From contig JAHEME010000023.1 in the NCBI GenBank assembly GCA_024643825.1, forward strand, positions 1,735 to 13,542: 11,808 nt of DNA, in the 5' to 3' direction. A model generated the notes under the pieces. That model was given only the letters and a program-made list of their open reading frames with translations, ran no database searches and was not told the DNA's origin. Below, piece by piece: positions 6,722-11,808 of the stretch; position 1 is the first letter of the stretch, and each line of letters begins with the position of its first letter. A program made the position numbers and the translations under genes. The stretch is from Chloroflexota bacterium (lineage in GTDB: Bacteria > Chloroflexota > Anaerolineae > Aggregatilineales > UBA3940).

Positions 6722-6747
6722 ATCCCCTCGCCAACTGACGAGGGGAT
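6722..6747. repeat. Perfect 9-bp palindromic element between LURP-like and SbcD-like genes
   Basis: ATCCCCTCG (6722-6730) and CGAGGGGAT (6739-6747) pair perfectly around an 8-base loop. No T run follows in the leftward direction, so it is a poor intrinsic terminator for the gene at 6769-7371. Its outer side (CCTCATCCCC) resembles the palindrome at 11356-11394. On the minus strand it ends one base before the GAGGT ribosome binding site of the SbcD gene, so in mRNA it could shape access to that site. Confidence 0.7.
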
Positions 6748-6768
6748 CATGGGACGATACCTGACGCG

Positions 6769-7371
6769 CTACCCGCGTGCCCGTTCGAGCAGCACCATCA
6801 TTAGGAAGGAAAGCTGCCACAGGGTTTCTTCGTTGTCATTCATTGGCTCGGCAGCCCTCTGAATTTCAAACTTCCCTTCAAACAGGGCAGGCTGCTTCTT
6901 CAGGTGCATAGCGGGTGTCGAGTCATCCATACCTCGATACAGGGTATAGCTGGGGTTAAAGAAATAACCGCTGAAAATTCCTACAAGGGGGATTTCACTC
7001 AGAAGCGCGTCGATGACCTTGACCCAGGCATTATCCTCTTTGATGTGCCCTACTACGGTGCCAGCCGCATCCATCACGTTGTAGCTGGCCTTCCAAATCG
7101 AGCGCATGCCTTCGCGCTTGATGCTCCCCAGCGGATTCCCCATCGTATCGGTAAAGTGGTAATTCGCGGAGAAATCGATGATACGATCTGCTTTGATATT
7201 GAATAATGTCTGGTTCTTGCTGCGATCGGTAAAAACGTTGATATCTTCCTTGAGTTTGAGCGCCTTCTGATGAACAAACATGACTTCTCGTCCGCTGGAA
7301 TCGCTGACGTAAATCTGCGGGCCGAAGGCAATGATCTTGAACGACATGTGAAGTGGATACTGAACCTGCAT
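6769..7371 (-). CDS. LURP-one-related/tubby-like protein
   Basis: This 200-residue protein has the pattern of the LURP-one-related (DUF567, YxjI-like) family, which shares the tubby/phospholipid scramblase beta-barrel fold; the biochemical role in bacteria is not established. Diagnostic stretches are VMFVHQKALKLKEDINVFTD (30-49), LFNIKADRIIDFSANYHFTD (56-75), GSIKREGMRSIWKASYNV (82-99), VVGHIKEDN (106-114) and FNPSYTLYRG (138-147). The end, LWQLSFLMMVLLERARG, fits the hydrophobic helix that threads the barrel rather than a membrane anchor. ATG 7371 is chosen because GGAGGAG (7387..7381) lies 9 bases upstream; a TTG at 7389 is in frame but overlaps that site. It follows the DUF3054 gene by 70 bases, and paired dyads and a TTGACA lie in that gap. 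Confidence 0.85.
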   Translation of the reverse strand: MQVQYPLHMSFKIIAFGPQIYVSDSSGREVMFVHQKALKLKEDINVFTDRSKNQTLFNIKADRIIDFSANYHFTDTMGNPLGSIKREGMRSIWKASYNVMDAAGTVVGHIKEDNAWVKVIDALLSEIPLVGIFSGYFFNPSYTLYRGMDDSTPAMHLKKQPALFEGKFEIQRAAEPMNDNEETLWQLSFLMMVLLERARG

Positions 7372-7380
7372 GGCGTGTGT

Positions 7381-7387
7381 CTCCTCC
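7381..7387 (-). promoter_or_regulatory. Ribosome binding site deciding the LURP-like start
   Basis: Minus-strand GGAGGAG at 7387..7381 is 9 bases before the ATG at 7371. It overlaps the alternative TTG at 7389, excluding that codon as its start. Confidence 0.75.
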
Positions 7388-7393
7388 AAAAGA

Positions 7394-7436
7394 AGAATAG
7401 ATTCATTTGACGACTGTCAATGCTGGCATTGTTATA
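7394..7436 (-). promoter_or_regulatory. Promoter/operator region of the LURP-like gene with two overlapping dyads
   Basis: A perfect minus-strand TTGACA (7420..7415) is followed 15 bases on by TATTCT (7399..7394), a short-spaced promoter candidate. Another -10-like TATAAC lies at 7436..7431. Two dyads overlap by three bases across the -35: TTGAC-GACT-GTCAA (7407-7420) and CAATGC-TG-GCATTG (7418-7431). The second has only a 2-base centre, which suits a protein-bound DNA operator better than an RNA hairpin. The sequence patterns are certain; the regulatory function is inferred. Confidence 0.45.
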
Positions 7437-7441
7437 CAGGA

Positions 7442-7912
7442 TTACGGGAGCTCAGGCCACCAGGCGCGGCGCAGCCGCGACCACAGAACACGCCATAGCA
7501 GCAGCATCGCGGTACTGATCCCGGTGGTGACAACGTAAAAGATCGGTACGGGCCAGTGATCGCGGGCAAGCGCCCAGAACACGACCCCCAATGGCCCCGC
7601 AAGCGCGCCCGCAAGTAAGGTTTTCCAGAGTACTCGTGTCAATGGATACAGGGCTGTTCCGCGATACGTTCCAACGAAGATCGCGATCACCAGCCATCCC
7701 AGCATGAAAGGCGCGGCGGTGTTCACCACAGCGGCAATCGGCCCCTGATTGCTGGTGAGCAGAAGTTCATGGCGTGTCTGGCCCCACAACCCGAACAGCA
7801 GCAGGGTGATCAGATCGCCTACAAACAGGGTGATCAGTTCCCAGATGGGGAGCCATTCCGGGGATCTGGGCGGGGATTCTGGTATGAGTTCCGACTCTAT
7901 AGGAGTGTTCAT
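7442..7912 (-). CDS. DUF3054 family membrane protein
   Basis: A 156-residue integral membrane protein matching the DUF3054 pattern; the function of that family is unknown. Four hydrophobic segments are visible at about 25-45, 57-82, 94-116 and 120-142. Family-like stretches include VGDLITLLLFGLWG (31-44), TAAPFMLGWLVIA (65-77), AGALAGPLGVVFWALAR (101-117) and PVPIFYVVT (121-129). The N-terminal 20 residues are Pro/Glu-rich and likely cytosolic. The open frame continues upstream for a further 900 bases antisense to the transporter gene, but the domain starts at the ATG at 7912, just before the transporter gene. A TATACT (7925..7920) lies so near the start that a leaderless or very short leader mRNA is possible, in keeping with the weak Shine-Dalgarno. 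Confidence 0.82.
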   Translation of the reverse strand: MNTPIESELIPESPPRSPEWLPIWELITLFVGDLITLLLFGLWGQTRHELLLTSNQGPIAAVVNTAAPFMLGWLVIAIFVGTYRGTALYPLTRVLWKTLLAGALAGPLGVVFWALARDHWPVPIFYVVTTGISTAMLLLWRVLWSRLRRAWWPELP

Positions 7913-7943
7913 GACCTGTAGTATACCATTCCCGCTTGCTGCC

Positions 7944-7956
7944 TTGCAGTATGCAA
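7944..7956. promoter_or_regulatory. Dyad TTGCA-GTA-TGCAA in the divergent DUF3054/MFS promoter region
   Basis: The perfect 5-3-5 dyad sits in the 81-base gap between the divergent starts at 7912 and 7994. It lies where a -35 of the minus-strand promoter (-10 TATACT at 7925..7920) would be. This placement suits a shared operator, but a dyad this short can occur by chance. Confidence 0.3.
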
Positions 7957-7993
7957 ATTTTTCCAGAATCCCAAAGTGAGGTACGCTCCCCGA

Positions 7994-9253
7994 ATGCAAA
8001 AACTCAACTACTCTCAGAACCGCATTGTCTTTACCCTGCTGGCCTCGCAGAGTCTGCTCTCCGCTTCGCTGATTCTTACCTTCACGGTCGCCTCCATTGA
8101 GGTGGTGCGGCTGGCTGGCGAGAACAGCCAGTGGACGGGCGTACCCTCGACACTGGCACTGTTGGGGGCTGCGCTGGCCGCTATCCCAGCAGGCCGCCTG
8201 ATGGACTCGATAGGGCGGCGGCTGGGACTCAGCATAGGGCATCTGCTGGGCGCATTCGGCGCAGGCGTGACTGCGTGGGGTGTGCTTCAGAGTTCCCTGT
8301 GGATCTTCCTGGCGGGGATGTTCTTGCTGGGTGCGGCGCGCGGTACGGTCGATCTGGGACGCTACGCCGCCGCCGATTCCAGCCCACGTGAAAAACGTGG
8401 CAGGGCGATCAGCCTGGTGGTGCTGGGAGGGACGTTTGGATCGATCACGGGGCCATCGCTGCTGGTGTTCGCTGGTGGGATGGCTCTTCGATTTGGGCTG
8501 CCAGAAGAAGTCGGATCGTGGATCGTTGTAGGGGTGATCTTCACGCTGGGGATTCTCCTGCTTCAGCTTTTCCTTCATCCCGACCCGCGTGACATCGCGC
8601 GGCAGCTTGCCTCCGAAGAAGTCGAACGCCCGATCTCTGAAACGGAAGTACGTTCCTGGCAGACGATCTTTAGCGATGCTCGTACCAAGCTGGCTATCGC
8701 CGCGATGGTGTTCAGCCAACTGGCGATGACGATTGTGATGACGATCACGCCCGTTCACATGCACCAGCACGATCACGGGATTGGCGACATTTCCCTGGTG
8801 ATCATGGCGCATACGCTGGGGATGTTCGGCTTCTCGTTCTTCACGGGGTGGATCACCGATAAATTGGGGCGGCAGCGCACCATTCTGATCGGTGCACTGA
8901 TTTCTACCGTGGCTTGCGCGACGGCTCCTCTCTCTCTAGCAGTTCCGGGGCTGGCGATCACCCTGTTCTTGCTGGGGCTGGGCTGGAACTTTGGTTTCGT
9001 GGCAGGGTCGGCGTTGCTGGATGATGTGCTGCGAACCAGTGAGAAGGGACGTTATCAGGGGTCAGTCGATACGCTGGTGAAGCTGGCTTCCGGGGCTGGC
9101 AGCCTGGGGAGCGGCCTGCTGTTCGCTTCCGCCGGATTTGCGCTGACAAGCTGGGGCACGATTATCGCCGCGATTTTCCCAGCCTTGCTGCTGCTCATGC
9201 TGGGAATGATGGGTAGTCAGATCGAGCCAGCGGTGGAGACGGCGTCTAGCTAA
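7994..9253 (+). CDS. MFS transporter
   Basis: A major facilitator superfamily permease of 419 residues with about 12 membrane helices. Loop 2-3 carries motif A, GRLMDSIGRR (67-76), and the second half repeats it as GWITDKLGRQR (285-295). The GAARGTVDLGRYAAADSSPREKRGRA stretch (113-138) is the conserved region around helices 4-5, and a cytosolic loop at about 195-228 joins the halves. A His-rich run, MHQHDH, lies at 256-261 after the TPVH segment; from memory, an MTPxHMxxHGH motif recurs in one unassigned MFS family. Substrate is unknown; efflux of a drug-like compound is a fair guess. GAGG (7978-7981) is 12 bases before the ATG at 7994. A GTG at 7976 would add six residues but has no ribosome binding site. 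Its stop overlaps the convergent PPOX gene by 8 bases. Confidence 0.88.
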   Translation: MQKLNYSQNRIVFTLLASQSLLSASLILTFTVASIEVVRLAGENSQWTGVPSTLALLGAALAAIPAGRLMDSIGRRLGLSIGHLLGAFGAGVTAWGVLQSSLWIFLAGMFLLGAARGTVDLGRYAAADSSPREKRGRAISLVVLGGTFGSITGPSLLVFAGGMALRFGLPEEVGSWIVVGVIFTLGILLLQLFLHPDPRDIARQLASEEVERPISETEVRSWQTIFSDARTKLAIAAMVFSQLAMTIVMTITPVHMHQHDHGIGDISLVIMAHTLGMFGFSFFTGWITDKLGRQRTILIGALISTVACATAPLSLAVPGLAITLFLLGLGWNFGFVAGSALLDDVLRTSEKGRYQGSVDTLVKLASGAGSLGSGLLFASAGFALTSWGTIIAAIFPALLLLMLGMMGSQIEPAVETASS

Positions 9254-9641
9254 TCTGTGCGATGTGATCAGGCGTCAGCCGCAGGATGACGTGATCGTCG
9301 TCTTCCCAGGCAGACAGCCATTCGGCGGCTTTCTCCGGCGATTCGTAGTGGTAGGTGATGCGCGCCGTCACGCTGTGGTCGGGGTCGTCCTCGATGGTGA
9401 AATCGCCCTGAAGTAAATAGCATGGACTACCTACGGGGTCACCGCCAATGGCGATGGCCCCCTTAGCGTTTGCCAGCACGTTGCGGGCTTTGCGGGTTTC
9501 ACGCCCGGTGAAGAGGATCAGGCTCTCGCCATCGAGCAGGAACCAGACCGGGGTGGTGTGCGGATAGCCATCGGGAGAGATGGTCGAGACGCGGACGATG
9601 GCAGGTTGTTCGAGTAAATCGGCAAGTCTGGGTTCAAACAT
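9246..9641 (-). CDS. PPOX-type flavin/F420-binding protein
   Basis: A 131-residue split-barrel protein of the pyridoxamine 5'-phosphate oxidase-like superfamily. The stretch IVRVSTISPDGYPHTTPVWFL (15-35, first strand pair), LILFTGRETRKARNVLANAKGAIAIGGDP (41-69) and YLLQGDFTIEDD (75-86) follow the family layout, with the RETRKARN part typical of cofactor-phosphate binding. Small proteins of this class use F420 or FMN as cofactor to reduce or oxidise small molecules; which one cannot be read here, though F420 is plausible in Chloroflexota. ATG 9641 has GAGGGAG (9653..9647) five bases upstream; a TTG at 9656 is in frame but overlaps it. It ends inside the convergent transporter gene (overlap 9246-9253), so the two transcripts share their ends. 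Confidence 0.8.
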   Translation of the reverse strand: MFEPRLADLLEQPAIVRVSTISPDGYPHTTPVWFLLDGESLILFTGRETRKARNVLANAKGAIAIGGDPVGSPCYLLQGDFTIEDDPDHSVTARITYHYESPEKAAEWLSAWEDDDHVILRLTPDHIAQIS

Positions 9642-9661
9642 GAATGACTCCCTCAAAAGCA

Positions 9662-9722
9662 GTGATGAGTTGTGGGTGATGGGTGATGAGTCAACCCTTA
9701 TTCATACCCGTTTTGCGCGCAA
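9662..9722. repeat. Short repeats and palindrome in the PPOX/CPBP intergenic gap
   Basis: GTGATGAGT occurs at 9662-9670 and 9683-9691, and two tandem GGGTGAT heptamers lie just before the second copy. Further on, TTGCGCGCAA (9713-9722) is a perfect 10-bp palindrome. The gap is upstream of the PPOX gene and downstream of the protease gene. No convincing promoter or terminator was found in it, although TTGACT is present on the minus strand at 9695..9690. Confidence 0.5.
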
Positions 9723-9754
9723 TCTGGTTCATTTGCCATCGGGGAGAGTGGAGA

Positions 9755-10687
9755 TCATGCTGCTGCTTCCGGGCTGCGCAGCGCACGCGGGCTGAAGAGA
9801 ATCCACGCCGCGAGCAGGGTCATCGGCAAAGCTGCAATCACGCCTACCGGGAGCGGGCCGAGCAGCGGGTTGGGTTCCCCGCGCATGAACAGCACGGCGG
9901 TCCCGGCGAAACCGTTGAACAGCGCGTGGGCGATCACGGCAGGCCACACACTGCCGCCGCGAAGTGACACCCAGCCGATCATGACCGCTAACAGCACCGC
10001 AATGTACACGAACAGCAGCGGCCCGACCCAGGGAGCGCCGGGATACTCGAAGCCATACTCGTAGCCCATGAAGATCACGGGCCAGTGCCAGACTCCCCAG
10101 ATCACCCCGGTCAGGAGCAGGGCGCGACGCGGGCCAAGAGTCATGAGCTTTGGCTGCAAGTAGCCGAGCCAGCCAAACTCCTCGCCAAAGGTAAACAGGC
10201 TATTGACGATCAGCGAGACAAACAGGGCGGCGACCAACTGCACGGCGATCAACTGCCAGGGCGCAATAGGAACTGGCTGTCCGGTTTGCTGCGCCATCGC
10301 GTCGAGTTGGGAATTCACTATGCTGAGAGATGGATCGAAGTGCTGCGGGAAGATTACGAAATACAGCGCCGCACCCAGGATCACCAGCACGGGAGGCAGC
10401 AGCCAGGCGATCAGCCAGTAGCGCCAGCTGCGCCGAAAGTTGGGCCGCAGGTGGGCATCCTGCCAGCCCTCGCGGGTAACGATGCGAGTCAGGACGTGGG
10501 CGAGGGCAGGCGCAAACATGTAAACGCCAGAAAGCAGAATCAACGCCAGCGTGATGCCCGGAACAATCACCGGGCTGTTTTGCAGGCCGCCGGTCAGGTA
10601 GATGACCAGCGCAGTGATCCATGCGATGCCAAAGGCGAAGGCAAGGAAGATCAGAACACGGCGTTTATCCAGCGAGGATTGTTCCAC
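9755..10687 (-). CDS. CPBP family intramembrane glutamic endopeptidase
   Basis: An integral membrane protease of the CPBP (Abi/CAAX protease-like) family, 310 residues with about eight hydrophobic segments. Catalytic motifs are intact: GEEFGWLGYL with Glu169-Glu170, GVIWGVWHWP with His201, and HALFN with His254 and Asn258. In other bacteria such proteins process peptides or act as bacteriocin self-immunity or stress-signal proteases; no peptide precursor is visible here. The GTG start at 10687 is 3 bases from the stop of the DUF4870 gene, so translation is probably coupled; a GAAAGAG lies about 8-9 bases upstream. The first helix begins near residue 12 and a strongly basic patch follows at 80-90. 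The target is unknown. Confidence 0.9.
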   Translation of the reverse strand: MEQSSLDKRRVLIFLAFAFGIAWITALVIYLTGGLQNSPVIVPGITLALILLSGVYMFAPALAHVLTRIVTREGWQDAHLRPNFRRSWRYWLIAWLLPPVLVILGAALYFVIFPQHFDPSLSIVNSQLDAMAQQTGQPVPIAPWQLIAVQLVAALFVSLIVNSLFTFGEEFGWLGYLQPKLMTLGPRRALLLTGVIWGVWHWPVIFMGYEYGFEYPGAPWVGPLLFVYIAVLLAVMIGWVSLRGGSVWPAVIAHALFNGFAGTAVLFMRGEPNPLLGPLPVGVIAALPMTLLAAWILFSPRALRSPEAAA

Positions 10688-10690
10688 GTC

Positions 10691-11152
10691 TTACTCTTTC
10701 TCGGTGGTTGGCTGCCACAGGCCGCTGCGCTCCAGCCATGAGCCGAGGATCAGATAGCGGAAGTCGTGGCCCTGCCAGGTGCGGATCGCACCCCAGAGGC
10801 CATATGCGGCGACGATGATCATGGCAAGGAAGGGGATCACCATGCTGACCATACTGATCCAGAAGATGGGTGGGAGTACATCAGTTTCACCCATGTTGAC
10901 CAACGGGATTATGCTCAATCCGTAGAACACGCCCCACACCAGCCACAGACCGACGATCACGATCATGCCGATCAACTGGAAGACGGCGGCCTGCAATGCC
11001 TGAAACGCGGCATAGCACGATTTCTCGCGCTGGTTGACGTAAACGACGATCCCGACGATCAGGCCAATGCCCTGCACGACTACTGATCCATGGGCTAATG
11101 CGGCGAGCAGACGCGCCTCGACTGGCTGTTTCTCAGATGTTGTCTCAACCAT
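10691..11152 (-). CDS. DUF4870 domain membrane protein
   Basis: A 153-residue membrane protein of the DUF4870 type, function unknown. The N-terminus has the family-like LLAALAHGSVVVQGIG (15-30) and YVNQREKSCYAAFQALQAAVFQL (38-60) segments, the latter matching the usual (R/K)xxSPFVxFQALQA pattern with Cys in place of Pro. Hydrophobic segments lie at about 14-38, 56-85 and 93-122; the tail is charged. AAGG lies about 7 bases before the ATG at 11152. The gene leads directly into the CPBP protease gene (3 bases apart), so the two form a likely operon. A TATAGT (11196..11191) could be its -10 element. Confidence 0.8.
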   Translation of the reverse strand: MVETTSEKQPVEARLLAALAHGSVVVQGIGLIVGIVVYVNQREKSCYAAFQALQAAVFQLIGMIVIVGLWLVWGVFYGLSIIPLVNMGETDVLPPIFWISMVSMVIPFLAMIIVAAYGLWGAIRTWQGHDFRYLILGSWLERSGLWQPTTEKE

Positions 11153-11190
11153 GATGCACCTTCACTCTCGGATTCTCGACACTACCCTTC

Positions 11191-11233
11191 ACTATAGCTG
11201 ATTTGCTGCGTACGATACATCCTAAACATTAGG
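11191..11233 (-). promoter_or_regulatory. Possible promoter and dyad upstream of the DUF4870-CPBP pair
   Basis: Minus-strand TATAGT (11196..11191) matches five of six -10 consensus bases, but no good -35 lies 17 bases upstream. The dyad CCTAA-ACA-TTAGG (11221-11233) sits just beyond. The word ACATCCTAAA in this region (11218-11227) also occurs at 1693-1702 in the kinase control region. The role is inferred. Confidence 0.3.
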
Positions 11234-11255
11234 GGTTCTGAGTGATCTTCCTCGC

Positions 11256-11295
11256 AAAAACACGCCCTACTGACTAATTCTCAGCAAGGCGTGTT
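11256..11295 (-). terminator. Intrinsic terminator of the aconitase-small ORF unit
   Basis: Read on the minus strand, AACACGCC (11295..11288) and GGCGTGTT (11266..11259) form an 8-bp stem. Inside it is a 3x3 internal loop, then a second 4-bp stem CTGA/TCAG with a 7-base loop. The stem runs into TTTTT (11260..11256). This is the layout of a rho-independent terminator for leftward transcripts ending the 11358-11642 gene. In the plus direction no T run follows, so it is one-way. Confidence 0.7.
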
Positions 11296-11355
11296 ACCAT
11301 CCCAAAAGGCGGGAGGGTGATCACCGATGAAGATGCGCCAGTTGTTGAGATGCTA

Positions 11356-11394
11356 CCTCACCCCCGGCCCCTCTCCGTACCAGAGAGGGGAGAA
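11356..11394. repeat. Palindromic interspersed repeat (CCTCACCCCC type)
   Basis: CCTCACCCCCGG leads into CCCCTCTC (11368-11375), a 7-base loop and GAGAGGGG (11383-11390), an 8-bp perfect stem, then AGAAAA. From memory, elements of this shape are frequent in Chloroflexota and cyanobacterial genomes; copy number cannot be checked here. It lies inside the 3' end of the small hypothetical gene and supplies its final residues and TGA stop (11360..11358). Confidence 0.65.
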
Positions 11395-11642
11395 AACCAG
11401 TCTCGACCTGGCTGGTGATTCTGGAAACTCTTGTAATCCACCGGATGGATCGTCTCTGTGTTGATTGCCGAGACGATCTCGGATACTTCTTCTTCTGTCA
11501 ATCCTTCTTGCAGTGCTTCGACAGCCTGATTAAAGGCACTGAGCCACTTCTCAAGGTTTCGCTGTTCGATGTACTCACGAATCGCTCGCACCTCATCATC
11601 TGAGAAGGTGTCAATTAGCGCGAACACTTCCTGTAAAGTCAC
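11358..11642 (-). CDS. Small hypothetical protein with a repeat-derived C-terminus
   Basis: A 94-residue acidic, helical protein, not assigned to a named family. The N-terminal MTLQEVFALIDTFSDDEV and the next stretch (REYIEQR near 20-26) suggest two helices, then LQEGLTEEEVSEIVSAIN (44-61), a layout seen in small uncharacterised proteins and some antitoxin-like proteins; no toxin gene is adjacent. The GTG at 11642 has GGAGG five bases upstream, while the in-frame ATG at 11654 has only the adjoining GAAGA; GTG is preferred. The last twelve residues, FSPLSGTERGRG, and the stop are encoded by the palindromic repeat at 11356-11394, so the original end may have been lost. It follows the aconitase gene by 26 bases and ends before a terminator. 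Confidence 0.6.
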   Translation of the reverse strand: MTLQEVFALIDTFSDDEVRAIREYIEQRNLEKWLSAFNQAVEALQEGLTEEEVSEIVSAINTETIHPVDYKSFQNHQPGRDWFSPLSGTERGRG

Positions 11643-11647
11643 GCTGG

Positions 11648-11652
11648 CCTCC
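11648..11652 (-). promoter_or_regulatory. Ribosome binding site deciding the small ORF start
   Basis: Minus-strand GGAGG (11652..11648) lies five bases before GTG 11642. The in-frame ATG at 11654 overlaps this site, so the GTG is the better start. Confidence 0.6.
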
Positions 11653-11668
11653 ATTCTTCACAGTCTGA

Positions 11669-11808
11669 CTACGCCTTCGCCATCTGGCGAAGTACCGTAT
11701 GCAGGATGCCACCATTGTGATAGTAGCGCACCTCGACAGGGGAGTCGATGCGGACGATGGCCTGGAAAGTGATCTCGCGGCCTCCATCGACGGTCCGGGC
11801 ACGAACGG
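11669..11808 (-). CDS. acnA: Aconitate hydratase, C-terminal end (partial)
   Basis: The last 45 complete codons of an aconitase-type gene lie in the window; the rest is beyond the right edge. Aconitase interconverts citrate and isocitrate in the TCA cycle using a 4Fe-4S cluster in the cytosol. The visible end reads ITFQAIVRIDSPVEVRYYHN then GGILHTVLRQM, ending AKA, which closely matches the end of the C-terminal swivel domain of AcnA/IRP-type aconitases (pattern RIDTPVExxYYxxGGILxxVLRxL). No cluster-binding cysteine can be seen because that region is outside the window, so a related 2-methylcitrate-type enzyme is not fully excluded. Confidence 0.85.
   Translation of the reverse strand, partial: VRARTVDGGREITFQAIVRIDSPVEVRYYHNGGILHTVLRQMAKA

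Noticed and set aside
6722..6747. Intrinsic terminator after the LURP-like gene
   Set aside because: The stem is strong but no T run follows in the direction of transcription; kept as a palindromic repeat.
5649..6764. 371-codon plus-strand open frame antisense to the SbcD-like gene
   Set aside because: The translation has no recognisable domain and mirrors codon structure of the real gene, which has all five nuclease motifs.
7913..8812. Long N-terminal extension (about 300 residues) of the DUF3054 reading frame, antisense to the MFS gene
   Set aside because: The extension is rich in His, Arg, Gln and Pro, typical of antisense reading of a GC-biased gene, and the DUF3054 domain begins at ATG 7912. 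The MFS protein on the other strand is clearly real.
9662..9691. CRISPR-like or satellite array from GTGATGAGT/GGGTGAT repeats
   Set aside because: Only two short copies of each unit and no regular spacers; probably a small tandem-slippage tract.
10085..10741. 218-codon plus-strand open frame antisense to the CPBP gene
   Set aside because: Gln/Arg/Asp-rich low-complexity product without motifs; the CPBP protein on the minus strand has intact catalytic residues.
11358..11642. Toxin-antitoxin module built on the small acidic protein
   Set aside because: No second small ORF lies next to it: aconitase is upstream, and a repeat and terminator lie downstream. Antitoxin-like appearance alone is not enough.

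Overview
The window reads as ordinary, densely packed bacterial chromosome, moderately GC-rich by eye. It carries a mix of housekeeping and poorly characterised genes on both strands. I infer Chloroflexota, possibly an Anaerolineae-type lineage. The grounds are a cytosolic Hanks-type kinase fused to an FHA domain, DUF3054 and DUF4870 membrane proteins, a PPOX (F420/FMN-type) flavin protein, and palindromic CCTCACCCCC/GAGAGGGG repeats that, from memory, resemble repeats common in that phylum. No rRNA or other marker gene is present, so this is inference only. No CRISPR array, tRNA, insertion sequence or phage gene was seen, and no intergenic gap exceeds about 210 bases.

Layout. The minus strand begins with the N-terminal part of a cysteine desulfurase (1-344, cut by the window edge), preceded by a Ser/Thr kinase-FHA gene (386-1633). 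A divergent promoter region (1634-1804) follows. It carries a good plus-strand promoter (TTGACT-17-TAGACT), an extended -10 element for the kinase and a palindrome. From it a plus-strand gene train runs: a small membrane protein (1805-2098), an inositol monophosphatase family enzyme (2121-2942), an enoyl-CoA hydratase family protein (2993-3766), an alpha/beta hydrolase (3807-4622) and an AAC(3)-type N-acetyltransferase family protein (4631-5431). Gaps of 8-50 bases suggest one transcription unit.

Convergent to it, on the minus strand, lie an SbcD/Mre11-type nuclease (5469-6707, TTG start), a LURP-one/tubby-like protein (6769-7371) and a DUF3054 membrane protein (7442-7912). The last is divergent from an MFS transporter (7994-9253), whose stop overlaps by 8 bases the end of a PPOX flavoprotein gene on the minus strand (9246-9641). 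Next come a CPBP membrane protease (9755-10687) and a DUF4870 membrane protein (10691-11152), a tight minus-strand pair. A 205-base intergenic region contains a convincing intrinsic terminator for the next minus-strand unit. That unit is the end of an aconitase gene (11669-11808, cut by the window edge) followed by a small hypothetical gene (11358-11642) whose last codons and stop come from a palindromic repeat.

How they work together: the membrane and signalling genes show no clear pathway link. The five-gene plus-strand train joins enzymes of unrelated families and its common purpose is not evident. I did not find a new defence, mobile or biosynthetic system. The most interesting points are the repeat-derived gene end near 11358, the paired dyads at 7407-7431 in front of the LURP-like gene, the Cys-rich tail and altered active-site loop of the AAC(3)-like protein, the SbcD gene with no SbcC partner in view, and the unusual nucleophile elbow of the hydrolase.
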